A DNA stretch of 64,000 bases. Source: Bog-473 sp963719485. Lineage in GTDB: Bacteria; Actinomycetota; Acidimicrobiia; Acidimicrobiales; RAAP-2. Numbering within the stretch: the stretch's first letter is position 1; each line of letters opens with the position of its first letter. The position numbers were made by a program, and so were the translations under genes. The stretch lies in contig OY970387.1 in assembly GCA_963719485.1 (NCBI GenBank), positions 2,356,001 through 2,420,000 of the forward strand, given 5' to 3'. Positions 40,791 through 49,668 of this stretch are shown here, one piece after another. The notes below the pieces were generated by a model. That model saw only the letters and a list, made by a program, of their open reading frames with translations. It searched no databases and was not told the origin of the DNA.

Positions 40791-42184
40791 GAGTGTGCCC
40801 CGGTCCGCGTGACGCCGAGCAGCCGGTCCGGCCCGAGGATCCCACCGGGGTCGAAGACCCGCTTGATGGAGCGCATGAGCTCGAGCGAGACCGGATCCTG
40901 CATCTCGAGGAAGTAGGGCAATTTCGCCGTGCCGATGCCGTGCTCGCCCGAGATGGCACCCCCGACCTCGAGCGCCAGCTCGAAGCTGGCGTGCATGAGG
41001 GCACGACGCCGCTCGTCGTCGGGCTGGAAGACGGTGATGTGGACGTTGCCGTCGCCGATGTGACCGCACCCGGTCACCAGGGCGCCGTGATCCTGCGCCA
41101 GCACGGCCACCTGGGCCAGGTAGGCGGGGATGGTGGCCCGTGGGATGACGGCGTCGATGAGGTCGTCACACCCGGCCGCCTTGCCGACGAAGAACGCCCG
41201 CTCGCGGGCCGCAATGAGCTGCGCGCCCGATGTCGGCGGGAGCACGTACACGTCGAGCGCCCCCCGCTGCTCCAGCAGCGTGGCCAGGCGCTCGACATCC
41301 TCCTCGACCCGGTCGGCGTGCATGCCCTCGAGGACGACAACGAGATAGGCGAGGGTGCGCGCCCTGATCTCCTCGGGGACGCCGAGGTCGAGACTGGCGG
41401 CCCGGGTGATGCCCCCCATGACCAGTACGTCGATGTACTCGAGGATGGAAGGGTCGATGCCGCTGTGCACGATGTGCGGCACGGCCTCGGCCACCTCCGA
41501 GAGAGTCGCGAAGGGTGCCAGGACCGTGGAGGAGGCGGTGAACCGGGGCTGGACCTTGACCGTGACCTCGGTGGTGATGGCGAGGGTCCCCTCCGAGCCG
41601 ATGAGCAGCTGCGTGAGGTCGTAGCCGCTCGAGGACTTGACGAACTTCCCGCCGGTGCGGAGCACGGTGCCGTCGGCCAGCACGACCTCGAGTCCGAGCA
41701 CGTGGTGGCGGGTGACCCCGTAGCGAACGGCGCGCATGCCGCCGGCGTTGGTGGCCACGTTGCCTCCGAGCGAGCTGCTCTGCTCTCCCGGCGACACCGG
41801 ATAGATGAGACCGAGGGGTGCGAGCTCGCCGTTGAGCTGCTCCAGCGTGACGCCCGGCTCCACCACGGCCACCTGGTTCTCGGTATCGATCTCGCGGATC
41901 CGCCTCATGCGGTCGAAAGCCAGCAGGATGCCGTCCGACACGGGGACCGCCGCGCCGGACAGCCCGGTGCCGCTCCCACGGGCCACCACGGGCACGCCGT
42001 GCTCGGTGGCCAACTTCAGTACTTCGGACACCTCGTCGGTCGAGCCCGGCATGACGAGGGCCAGCGGGACGACCGGCACCGTCGTGAGCGCCTCGTCATG
42101 GGTGTAATCGGCGTGGATCGACTCGCCCGCGAGCACGTGGCTCTCGCCGACGGCCTTGCGCAACTGTTCCAGGAGTTCCGACAT
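40787..42184 (-). CDS. FAD-linked oxidase, GlcD/D-lactate dehydrogenase family
   Basis: The 465-residue product has the VAO-type FAD domain: VPLALVMPGSTDEVSEVLKLA, VPVVARGSGTGLSGAAVP (about 66-83), PGEQSSSLGGNVATNAGGMRAVRYG and GKFVKSSSGYDLTQLLIGSEGTLAI. The C-terminal substrate domain ends TGCGHIGDGNVHITVF...GAISGEHGIGTAKLPY. It should oxidise a 2-hydroxyacid (lactate, glycolate or 2-hydroxyglutarate). ATG 42184 is used; a TTG 18 bases earlier is possible. It is coupled to the downstream ThDP enzyme, so the 2-oxoacid made here may be its substrate. Confidence 0.9.
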   Translation of the reverse strand: MSELLEQLRKAVGESHVLAGESIHADYTHDEALTTVPVVPLALVMPGSTDEVSEVLKLATEHGVPVVARGSGTGLSGAAVPVSDGILLAFDRMRRIREIDTENQVAVVEPGVTLEQLNGELAPLGLIYPVSPGEQSSSLGGNVATNAGGMRAVRYGVTRHHVLGLEVVLADGTVLRTGGKFVKSSSGYDLTQLLIGSEGTLAITTEVTVKVQPRFTASSTVLAPFATLSEVAEAVPHIVHSGIDPSILEYIDVLVMGGITRAASLDLGVPEEIRARTLAYLVVVLEGMHADRVEEDVERLATLLEQRGALDVYVLPPTSGAQLIAARERAFFVGKAAGCDDLIDAVIPRATIPAYLAQVAVLAQDHGALVTGCGHIGDGNVHITVFQPDDERRRALMHASFELALEVGGAISGEHGIGTAKLPYFLEMQDPVSLELMRSIKRVFDPGGILGPDRLLGVTRTGAHS

Positions 42185-42237
42185 CTGACGCGCCACCCCC
42201 AACTCGGATCGATCGGGCGGTTCGACCTTACCGGGCC

Positions 42238-43884
42238 CTACCCGTCGTCGTCTGCGGCCTCGGCGCCCTCGGCCAGACGGCGCCGCAGCTCCGCGACACG
42301 CCGCGAGATCTCCGTCGCCGCCGTCGGCGCCGCCTCTTTCTCCAGTGCGGCGATGGTTCGCTCAATGGGGGCGAGCCAGGGGCTGGCCCCGCGTCCGGCT
42401 CTCGCTCCCGACCCGTCACCAGCCCGCTCGAACCAGCTGCACCAGAGCTCCTCCTCGGAACGGGTCAGTGCCACATAGAGGAGGCGCCGCTCCTCGTCGA
42501 TGGCGGCCGGCGTCTGCGCCGAGGCGATGGGCATCAGGCCCTCTCCGAGCCCGAGGACGAGCACGGTCGGCCACTGCAGGCCCTTGGCCCGGTGGAACGT
42601 GGTGAGCACCACGCGGTCGCGGTCCACCGGTGCCTCGGATCGCTCGGGCTCGCCATCGTCTGTTCCGGCGCCACGCCTCCCGGAGTCGCCCCGTAGGTCC
42701 GACGCAGGGCCGAGGTCGGCCCCGGCGATCGAACTCGGCACCCGGGCCTTGTCCATGGCCTCTTGCACCTTGGCCAGCTGGGCGTTCGTCCGAGTGAGTA
42801 CGGCGATGCTCGACCACCTTCGGCCCGGCGCGCGCGACATCTTGGCCCGGGAGGCCGCCCAGGCGGCCTCGTCGTCGTCGGTGGTGTGGGAGACGACCTG
42901 CGGTACCGGTCCGTCCACCCGGGTGGTGCGGGGCAGCACCACCTCCCCGCCTTCACCGAACGCACCGCCCTCCCGCAGCACGGCGGTGGCCACCGCCACG
43001 ACCTGAGGTGTGCAGCGGTGGTTCTCGTCCAGTCGGATGACCTTGGTGCCCCGCAAGATGTCGGGCAGTCGATCGAGCAGCGTGGGGTCGGCGCCGTTGA
43101 ACCCGTAGACGGACTGGTTGGGGTCGCCGACCACGAACAAATCCGGCTCGTCGGCCAGCATGGCGGTGAGGAGGCGGAACTGGGCCGGGTTGACGTCCTG
43201 CATCTCGTCGACGAAGAGGTGCCGCGTGCGCCAGCGGATGGAGTCGGCGAACTCCTTGTCACCGGCCAGCGCATCGGCGCAGGCCACGATCAGGTCGTCG
43301 AAGTCGAGGAGGCGTCGTTTGCTCCGCTCCGCCTCGTAGCGAGTGAACGCGTCGGCCACCTGCTCGGCACTCATCCCGCTGCGGCGCCGGTGTCGTTTGG
43401 CCTCTCCCTGGTACTGGTCCGGCGACACGAGGCGCGCCTTGGCCCAGCCGATCTCGGCATCGAGGGCGCGGGTGCGACGCGCGTCGCCCGTCGTCACCTC
43501 GGCCAGGAGGCGCCGACGGTCGGGCAGCAACGTGGGCTGGGGTCGGCCCCGGAGCTCCCGGTGCTCGTGCAGGAGGCCGAGCGCCGTGCGGTGGAACGTG
43601 CCCGCCTTCACCCCGGATATGCCGAGCGACCACAGGCGGGTGCGCAGCTCTTCGGCGGCCTTGCGGCTGAAGGTGGTGACCAGGGTGCGATCGGCCTCGA
43701 TGGAGCCCTCTCGCACGCGCCGGGCCACGCGGAGCGTGAGCACCCTCGTCTTGCCGGCCCCGGCCCCCGCGACGACGCAGAGCAGGGGCTCCTCCGATTC
43801 GATGGCCTCGCGCTGGGCCAATGTGAGGCGATTGGCACCCGGGAGGGTGTCCCAGGTGTCGCTCTCCAAGCCCTCGAATGTCAT
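42238..43884 (-). CDS. UvrD/Rep-family superfamily 1 DNA helicase, short form
   Basis: The 548-residue product has all SF1A motifs: Walker A VVAGAGAGKTRV, Ia LVTTFSRKAAEEL, II HLFVDEMQDVNPAQ, III VVGDPNQSVYGFNGADP, IV IRLDENHRC, V VLTTFHRAKGLQW and VI EERRLLYVALTRSEEEL. It is about 150-200 residues shorter than UvrD/PcrA and has no nuclease or HRDC domain. ATG 43884 has GGAG 7 bases upstream and starts just before the usual N-terminal LTLAQREAI box. It is downstream of ddl, with a probable terminator between. Whether it is a UvrD1 or UvrD2 equivalent cannot be decided. Confidence 0.9.
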   Translation of the reverse strand: MTFEGLESDTWDTLPGANRLTLAQREAIESEEPLLCVVAGAGAGKTRVLTLRVARRVREGSIEADRTLVTTFSRKAAEELRTRLWSLGISGVKAGTFHRTALGLLHEHRELRGRPQPTLLPDRRRLLAEVTTGDARRTRALDAEIGWAKARLVSPDQYQGEAKRHRRRSGMSAEQVADAFTRYEAERSKRRLLDFDDLIVACADALAGDKEFADSIRWRTRHLFVDEMQDVNPAQFRLLTAMLADEPDLFVVGDPNQSVYGFNGADPTLLDRLPDILRGTKVIRLDENHRCTPQVVAVATAVLREGGAFGEGGEVVLPRTTRVDGPVPQVVSHTTDDDEAAWAASRAKMSRAPGRRWSSIAVLTRTNAQLAKVQEAMDKARVPSSIAGADLGPASDLRGDSGRRGAGTDDGEPERSEAPVDRDRVVLTTFHRAKGLQWPTVLVLGLGEGLMPIASAQTPAAIDEERRLLYVALTRSEEELWCSWFERAGDGSGARAGRGASPWLAPIERTIAALEKEAAPTAATEISRRVAELRRRLAEGAEAADDDG

Positions 43885-43954
43885 GACCACGCTCCGCACG
43901 GTACAGAAGGGGTGCGCGCAGCACCCGCCGGACCTGCGCCTTATCGTGGCCGAA

Positions 43955-43992
43955 CGGGGCCCCTGATGCCCCATCGGGCGGAACGGGCCCCG
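43955..43992 (-). terminator. Inverted repeat downstream of ddl
   Basis: CGGGGCCC (43955-43962) pairs with GGGCCCCG (43985-43992), with an inner GATG/CATC hairpin. It begins 40 bases after the ddl stop and could separate ddl from the helicase gene. No T-tract. Confidence 0.5.
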
Positions 43993-44031
43993 ACGGGCTC
44001 AGCTCGCTGCGCCGGCATCGAACCGGACCCT

Positions 44032-45105
44032 CTACAGAACCCGGTGGGTGCGGAGCAGGCGCCGCCGGAGGTGGCGGGCCCGCGCCAAGGTCACCAGCTC
44101 CTCGACGACCGCACCGAAAGGCACGCCGTCGGCCTCCCACAGCATGGGGAACATGGAGATCGGGGTGAAGCCGGGCATGGTGTTCACCTCGTTGATCACG
44201 ATCTCGTCGTTCTTGCGGAGGAAGACGTCGATGCGAGCCAGACCTTCCACCCGCAACGCCCGGTACGCCGCCAGAGCGACCCGTTGTGCATCCTCGAGTT
44301 GGGAGTCCTTGAGATCGGTCGGTGCCACGATCTCGGCCAGCCCCAGCTCGTACTTGTCCTCGTAGTCGTAGAACTCGCGGCTGGCGATGATCTCGCCGGC
44401 GCGCGACACTCGAACGTCCTCGTTGCCCATGAGCGCGAGTTCGAGCTCGCGGCCCTCGACGAACTCCTCGAGGATCACGTGGTCGTCGAACTCGAAGGCG
44501 GACCGAACGGCGTCTCCGAGCGCAGCGGCATCGGATGCCTTGGTGACGCCGATGGAGGAACCGAGGTTGGCGGGCTTCACGAAGACGGGGAGGCCGAGCG
44601 ACACCAGCGCCTCCTCCACTGCGTCGGTGGACCAGGACGATCGAGAGACCAGTCTCCACGCCGCCACCGGCAACCCGTGGTCGCGCAGCACCGACTTGGC
44701 GATGCCCTTGTCCATACAGATGGCGGACGAGAGCACGCCGGCGCCGACGTAGGGCACACCGAGTGCCTCGAGGTGGCCCTGGATCACGCCGTCCTCGCCG
44801 AACGGGCCGTGGAGGACCGGGAAGACGACAGTGTCCGGCGGAAACCCTGCGTCGAGGTTCGACAGCAGCGTCTCGGGAAACCGCTCCAGTAATTCGTCCG
44901 GAGAGTCGAGGGCGTCACCGGCGGTGACGTCGACCAGAGCCGACCGCCCGTCGACCCACTGCTTGTCGTGCGTGAGGCCAACGGGGATCACGGTCCAGCC
45001 ACCGTCCAACGCGATCTCCACGATGCGACGCGCCGAGACGCACGACACCTCGTGCTCAGCTGATGGACCTCCATAGACGACCGCCAGCACTCCGGGATCA
45101 GGCAC
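44032..45105 (-). CDS. ddl: D-alanine--D-alanine ligase
   Basis: Ddl makes D-Ala-D-Ala for peptidoglycan. The 357-residue ATP-grasp enzyme shows VVYGGPSAEHEVSCVSA (9-25), FPVLHGPFGEDGVIQGHLEALGVPYVG, VKPANLGSSIGV, the omega-loop EFYDYEDKYELG with the tyrosine typical of D-Ala-D-Ala (rather than D-Ala-D-Lac) ligases, and ARIDVFLRKNDEIVINEVNTMPGFTPISMFP. The GTG start at 45105 has TATAGC 8 bases upstream. It is divergent from murF, whose product uses the dipeptide. No van-type resistance genes are present. Confidence 0.96.
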   Translation of the reverse strand: MPDPGVLAVVYGGPSAEHEVSCVSARRIVEIALDGGWTVIPVGLTHDKQWVDGRSALVDVTAGDALDSPDELLERFPETLLSNLDAGFPPDTVVFPVLHGPFGEDGVIQGHLEALGVPYVGAGVLSSAICMDKGIAKSVLRDHGLPVAAWRLVSRSSWSTDAVEEALVSLGLPVFVKPANLGSSIGVTKASDAAALGDAVRSAFEFDDHVILEEFVEGRELELALMGNEDVRVSRAGEIIASREFYDYEDKYELGLAEIVAPTDLKDSQLEDAQRVALAAYRALRVEGLARIDVFLRKNDEIVINEVNTMPGFTPISMFPMLWEADGVPFGAVVEELVTLARARHLRRRLLRTHRVL

Positions 45106-45113
45106 CGACCGAG

Positions 45114-45123
45114 GCTATACAAT
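45114..45123. promoter_or_regulatory. Overlapping divergent -10 elements of ddl and murF
   Basis: Within one A/T-rich decamer, TATAGC (minus, 45114-45119) lies 8 bases before the ddl GTG and TACAAT (plus, 45118-45123) lies 18 bases before the murF GTG. The two promoters would exclude each other or be co-regulated. Confidence 0.4.
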
Positions 45124-45141
45124 CGACCGCGAGGACGATGC

Positions 45142-46479
45142 GTGCGATTCTCCACTTCTGAACTCGCCGCCCACCTCGCTGGGACGCAGGTGGGGCCCGA
45201 CGTCATCGTTGATGGAGCGACCATCGACACCCGCACGGCGTTGCCGGGCCAGCTTTACGTTCCGATCGTCGCCGACCGCGACGGGCATGAGTTCATTCCC
45301 GTTGCTCTCGAGAGGGGAGTTCCGGCCTACCTCACGTCGAGGGAGCCCGTCGGCGCCACGGCGATCGTCGTGCCGGACACGGCTGTCGCACTCATGCACC
45401 TGGGTCTGGTCGCGCGCCGGCGCATGAACGGCCGCGTGATCGGCATCACGGGTTCGGTGGGCAAGACGACGACCAAGGACCTGCTGCGGCAGTGCCTCGC
45501 CTCGACCTTCGGGGTGGCGGCGAGCGAGCGGTCCTTCAACAACGAGCTGGGACTCCCGCTCACCCTCCTGAATGCACCAGATGATGCCCAGTGGGTGGTC
45601 CTGGAGATGGGCGCCCGTGGCGTGGGCCACGTGGCGCGCCTGGCCGAGGTGGGCCTGCCGGACGTCGGCATCGTGACGAGCGTCGCCATGGCCCACGTGG
45701 AGTACTTCGGTGATCTCGAAGGCGTCGCCCGGGCCAAGAGCGAGCTGGTGACCGCGCTCCCTCCCTCCGGTGTCGCCGTCCTGAATCTCGACGATCCCCG
45801 CGTGGCGCGCATGGCCTCGGTGAGCCCGTGCCCGGTGCTGGGGTATGCGGTGGAGGGGAACGCCGAGGTGCGGGCGGAGCGCCTCGAGCTCGACCCCGAG
45901 TTGCGGCCGCGGTTCCGGTTGTCCTCGCCCTGGGGCGCCGCCGACGTCGAGCTCGCGCTGCACGGGATCCAGCAGGTTCCGAACGCGCTGGCGGCCGCGG
46001 CCACGGCGTTGTGGTGTGGCGTCCCCCTCGAGCGCGTGGTCGCGGCCCTGGCGGCCGCCACGGGGTCGCCGCTGCGCATGGAGGTGCATCAGGTCCCCGA
46101 CGGTCCGGTCCTGGTCGTGGACTGCTACAACGCCAACCCGGCCTCGACCGAGGCGGCGCTGCGTTCGATGGCCGCGTTGCCGGCGGCCCGGCGGCTGGCC
46201 CTTCTGGGTCTCATGGCCGAGCTGGGGTCCGAGACCGAGGCCGAGCACCGCAAGGTGGCGCGTCTGGCCGAGGAGCTCGGCATTGAGGTCGTCGGATTCC
46301 AGACGGGCCTCTACGGCCGCGCCGAGGTCACCACTGCCGACGAGGCCGTCGCCCTCCTGCGGGCGCTGGGTCCGAATGACGCGGGCCTGGTGAAGGGCAG
46401 CCGGGTGGCGCGCCTCGAAGAGGTGGTCCGGCGCTACGGGGCGGCGGCCGGAGTTCAGTCCCTGGCGGCGGGCGCGTAG
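45142..46479 (+). CDS. murF: UDP-N-acetylmuramoyl-tripeptide--D-alanyl-D-alanine ligase
   Basis: MurF adds D-Ala-D-Ala to the UDP-MurNAc-tripeptide. The 445-residue Mur ligase has the N-terminal substrate domain (IDTRTALPGQLYVPIVADRDGHEFI), the P-loop VIGITGSVGKTTTKDLL (about 99-115), SFNNELGLPLTLL, VLEMGARGVGHVARLA, the AHVEYFGDLEGVARAKSEL segment and the C-terminal DCYNANPASTEAALRSM motif typical of MurF. GTG 45142 has GAGGAC 5 bases upstream. The 3' end overlaps the convergent LysM/BTAD gene by 25 bases. Confidence 0.95.
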   Translation: MRFSTSELAAHLAGTQVGPDVIVDGATIDTRTALPGQLYVPIVADRDGHEFIPVALERGVPAYLTSREPVGATAIVVPDTAVALMHLGLVARRRMNGRVIGITGSVGKTTTKDLLRQCLASTFGVAASERSFNNELGLPLTLLNAPDDAQWVVLEMGARGVGHVARLAEVGLPDVGIVTSVAMAHVEYFGDLEGVARAKSELVTALPPSGVAVLNLDDPRVARMASVSPCPVLGYAVEGNAEVRAERLELDPELRPRFRLSSPWGAADVELALHGIQQVPNALAAAATALWCGVPLERVVAALAAATGSPLRMEVHQVPDGPVLVVDCYNANPASTEAALRSMAALPAARRLALLGLMAELGSETEAEHRKVARLAEELGIEVVGFQTGLYGRAEVTTADEAVALLRALGPNDAGLVKGSRVARLEEVVRRYGAAAGVQSLAAGA

Positions 46480-48923
46480 TCCGGCGCGGTGTTCTCCCGC
46501 CGCGGAGTAACGACGAGGATCCGCCGGGCGAGCTCACCGTAGAGGGACTCCGTTCGCGCCGACGGCGAGCTTCCCGGGTCGAGGGTGTCCACCCGGCGCT
46601 GGCATTCGCGCCATTCGAGGCGGAGCCGGTCCGCGTCGCCTTCCGCCGCAGCCAGCTCCATGGCGGATCGGGAGAGCGCCTCGCTGTAAGGCTCGACGAT
46701 GCGCGCCTGCTCCAATCCCCATCGAGCGAGATCGAAGAACCCGGCGGCGGAGGCCAACGACGCCATGGCACAGGCCGCGTCGACCAGTACCGCGGCGATG
46801 CGCCCGCCATGGCCCTCCGCTTCCCACCAGGAGTACCCCGACAGCGCATTGGCCAGCGGCTCTCCTTCAACCAGATCGAGCGCGGCGCGGTAGAGGGCGA
46901 TGGCGGCCTCAGAATCGGCCTGCGCCTTTGCCTCGGCGGCGAGCGCCACCGCACGCTGCACGTCGACCGTCACCCGGGGCGAGAGTTGGTAGAGACCGTG
47001 ACGCGACCCCGCCGGGAAGAGAGGATCGCCGTCCTCGTCGACCCCCATGGCCCGGCGGGCGGCATAGGCCGTGTTGAACAACGTCTTCGATGCCGCGTCG
47101 GCGTCGGAGGACCCGAGTACGCGCGTGCGCAGGCGGTCGCTCGTGATGACGTCGGGCTGGTGCAGGGCCAGGTAGGCGACGAGCTCGACCGCCCGGCGGG
47201 CGCGGTTGGGAGGGAGATCCTCCTGGAGCCCGTCGAGCCTTGGCGTCATGGCGAGCAGCCGCACGTCGACCGGTCCCGGAGCCAGCGCTGACCCACCGCC
47301 GCCCGGTCGGCCCGGCTGCGGGTCGCCGGCCTCGTGTCGCCGGGCGGGATCCTCGCCGCGGGACGGCCGGAGGAGCTCCGTGACGTGCTGCGCCACCTCG
47401 GTCGCCTGGAGATGGGGCCGGACGACGCGTCCCATGGGGTGGAGGGTGGCGCCGTGGCGATCGACGAGGACGGTCAGATCGCTGGCGGCGACGGGCTGCA
47501 GAGAGACCACGGCGCAGCGCTTCACCATCGCGGGAGGAAGGGCGTCTGGGTCGCCACAGAAGAGCACGCGCCGGGCAAGCAGGGGATCGGCCGCGATCTC
47601 GGACCGGAGTTCCGGGTCGTCCGGATCCTCGGTGACCAGGACCGTGTCCGCCCAGGCCCACGAGTCCACGGCCGGCCGGGCCGCCCGCCAGAGTGCCGGT
47701 GCCGCCTCTCCGAGAATGGGCAGGACATCGCCCGCATGGAGGGGAAGAAGCCACGTGCCCTCGGCGTCGTCTCCGATCGGGATCACGATGGGCACGTAGG
47801 GAAGGGCGGGGCCTCGGTCGTCGAGGGCACTGTGGCGCACGAGCCACGCGGTGTCGCCCTCCGCACTGGTAAACGGTGCAGGCGGCGCATCGCGGTGGCC
47901 GTCTGCGAAGTAGAACGTGACCCCGGTTGGCGAGACGCAGATGGCGCGGACTCTCGGTCTGGCCGTCCGGTCCTGCAGTGACAGGCCCAGCAGGCAATTG
48001 GCGGCCTCGAAGGACCCCAGCGCCGGGACGCCGGCAAAGCGTTGCAGCAACGCTGCCGCGTCCAACGCACCATCGGACGGCATCGATCCCGGCATGGATG
48101 CGTCGGTGAACCGCGCGCCGATCCGTCGCCGATGGCCGGCACGCCGAGCCAGCACCGCGCAGGCCAGCGAACCGAGACCGAGGGCCACCAGTTCGGGCAG
48201 GTGTCCGACGGGCTCCCGGTGCGACGGGTGGCCGGCCCCGGCGCCGGCAGCCGGATCCGCATCGGACCGGCGCGCCTCCGGCGGGAGGCGCAGATGCCAC
48301 CCCGCCCGGAGGTGGTCCGGATCGACGAAGCGCGCGCCGCCTCCCATGTCGCGGCCGAGGTTGAGCGCGGCCAGCATCGTCCAGTCGGCGCCGTCGCCCA
48401 GGCGATCGTCGGCGATCTGCCAGAGCGTGTCGCCGGGGCGCACCGAGTACGTCGCCACGGACACGGCCGGCGGGACGTTCGCTGCGCCAGCCGCAAGGTT
48501 CGTGGTGATCGCGGGGTGCGATCCGCTGCCGGCCGGTGTGCTCGCTCCGGCACCCGCGGCGAGAGTGAGGGGAGCACCGACGGTCGTCAGGGTCAGCACG
48601 CCGAACGCGATGCGCGCGGCCATGCGGTCGAGGACCGACGCACCCCGGTGCACCGCGACCTCGCCGCGGCGAACGTGGCCGATCACCGCTCGGAGCAGCT
48701 GCGCGCAGCAGGCGGCCCAGGCCACCCAGGCCAAGAGGACGAGGAGGCACAGCACGGCGCGGGGCAGCGGCCGCCAGCCGTGCCCGAGTCCGCCGGCCAG
48801 CGGATTGCCCACCACGATGACGAGCGCGGCGGGGACGGCGGTGAAGGCCAGCAGGGCGGCGCACGTCGCGGCTGCGACTTCGAGGAATCGCTGGCGGAGC
48901 CCGGTCCCGCTCTTGCTATCCAC
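46455..48923 (-). CDS. Membrane protein with extracellular LysM and cytosolic BTAD-like region
   Basis: The 822-residue product has hydrophobic helices at about 16-38, 54-77, 102-124 and 243-260. A LysM motif lies at about 157-213 between helices 3 and 4 (YSVRPGDTLWQIADDRLGDG...). By helix count it should be outside. After helix 4 is a long cytosolic part. Its last 240 residues resemble the winged-helix plus BTAD unit of SARP regulators: LPPNRARRAVELVAYLALHQPDVITSDRLRTRVLG, KTLFNTAYAARRAMG, then helical repeats ending near GSSPSARTESLYGELARRIL. It is the last gene of a three-gene operon, overlapping the previous gene by 8 bases. DNA binding and wall sensing are inferred from domains. Confidence 0.75.
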   Translation of the reverse strand: MDSKSGTGLRQRFLEVAAATCAALLAFTAVPAALVIVVGNPLAGGLGHGWRPLPRAVLCLLVLLAWVAWAACCAQLLRAVIGHVRRGEVAVHRGASVLDRMAARIAFGVLTLTTVGAPLTLAAGAGASTPAGSGSHPAITTNLAAGAANVPPAVSVATYSVRPGDTLWQIADDRLGDGADWTMLAALNLGRDMGGGARFVDPDHLRAGWHLRLPPEARRSDADPAAGAGAGHPSHREPVGHLPELVALGLGSLACAVLARRAGHRRRIGARFTDASMPGSMPSDGALDAAALLQRFAGVPALGSFEAANCLLGLSLQDRTARPRVRAICVSPTGVTFYFADGHRDAPPAPFTSAEGDTAWLVRHSALDDRGPALPYVPIVIPIGDDAEGTWLLPLHAGDVLPILGEAAPALWRAARPAVDSWAWADTVLVTEDPDDPELRSEIAADPLLARRVLFCGDPDALPPAMVKRCAVVSLQPVAASDLTVLVDRHGATLHPMGRVVRPHLQATEVAQHVTELLRPSRGEDPARRHEAGDPQPGRPGGGGSALAPGPVDVRLLAMTPRLDGLQEDLPPNRARRAVELVAYLALHQPDVITSDRLRTRVLGSSDADAASKTLFNTAYAARRAMGVDEDGDPLFPAGSRHGLYQLSPRVTVDVQRAVALAAEAKAQADSEAAIALYRAALDLVEGEPLANALSGYSWWEAEGHGGRIAAVLVDAACAMASLASAAGFFDLARWGLEQARIVEPYSEALSRSAMELAAAEGDADRLRLEWRECQRRVDTLDPGSSPSARTESLYGELARRILVVTPRRENTAPDYAPAARD

Positions 48924-49650
48924 CGGCCGGTCCGATGGAGATCGTGTACGTCAGCGACGTCGACTCCGACGCCGGCTCCCGCACCGTGGCCAGGCAGCTT
49001 CCAGTCGCGTCGGGCAGTGTTGCGGCCATGGCGGACGTCCCGCCCACGTTCTGGCTCCCGTTCGGGCAGCTGACCTCCATGGTCAGGTAGGTGTCGCCCG
49101 ACCACACGACCGAGATCTCCATGGAACCGGTCCCGGTGAAGCCGAATTGGTTCGACGTCTGGGTGGGGGGGTCGAGGTATCCCTGCGTCTGGGTGCGGTC
49201 GGCGGGCACCGCCGCGGCCGGACCCGTGGTCGTTGTCGTCGCGATCGGCGGCAGCGTCGTCGTGGTGACGCCCGTCGCACCCGTCAGTGGCGTGGTGGCG
49301 ACGCGGGGCGTCCCGGACGAGAGGAGCGACGTGCCGACCCCGGCCGATCCCGAAGGAGGAGGAGTCGGCGCGGTCGTCGTGGTGGTGGTCGTGGACGTCG
49401 GAACCACCCCGGTTCCCGCGCCCCGGTGCGTGCCGGTCCGGGGCGAGATGCGGGCTGCCGCCGCGGACCCACCGGCGCGACGGGCCGCCGGCGGCGTGCC
49501 GCCGGCGGTCGCCACCAGCAGTGCCATGAGACCCAGCGACACGGCGAGGATCACCCACCAGTTGGGGCGGCCGCGGGCCACTCGCGAGCGTAGACTTTCG
49601 GTCGCGTCGGGTCTTCCGCCAACCACGGGCACACGATACGCACGCGTCAC
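48916..49650 (-). CDS. Single-pass membrane protein with Thr/Pro-rich stalk
   Basis: The 244-residue product has a basic cytosolic start, one transmembrane helix at about 31-50 (WWVILAVSLGLMALLVATAG), a Thr/Ser/Pro-rich stalk of about 110 residues (runs such as TSTTTTTTTAP) and a compact C-terminal domain of about 85 residues (NQFGFTGTGSMEISVVWSGDTYLTMEVSCP...SLTYTISIG) that looks like a small beta-sandwich outside the cell. No family is recognised. It lies between the HTH-like gene and the LysM/BTAD gene and overlaps the latter, so it probably works with it. Confidence 0.7.
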   Translation of the reverse strand: MTRAYRVPVVGGRPDATESLRSRVARGRPNWWVILAVSLGLMALLVATAGGTPPAARRAGGSAAAARISPRTGTHRGAGTGVVPTSTTTTTTTAPTPPPSGSAGVGTSLLSSGTPRVATTPLTGATGVTTTTLPPIATTTTTGPAAAVPADRTQTQGYLDPPTQTSNQFGFTGTGSMEISVVWSGDTYLTMEVSCPNGSQNVGGTSAMAATLPDATGSCLATVREPASESTSLTYTISIGPAGG

Positions 49651-49668
49651 TCGTCCCGCACTCGGCGG

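Noticed and set aside
42763..44892. 709-codon plus-strand frame opposite the helicase and ddl
   Set aside because: Antisense to two enzymes with complete motif sets; no coherent domain.
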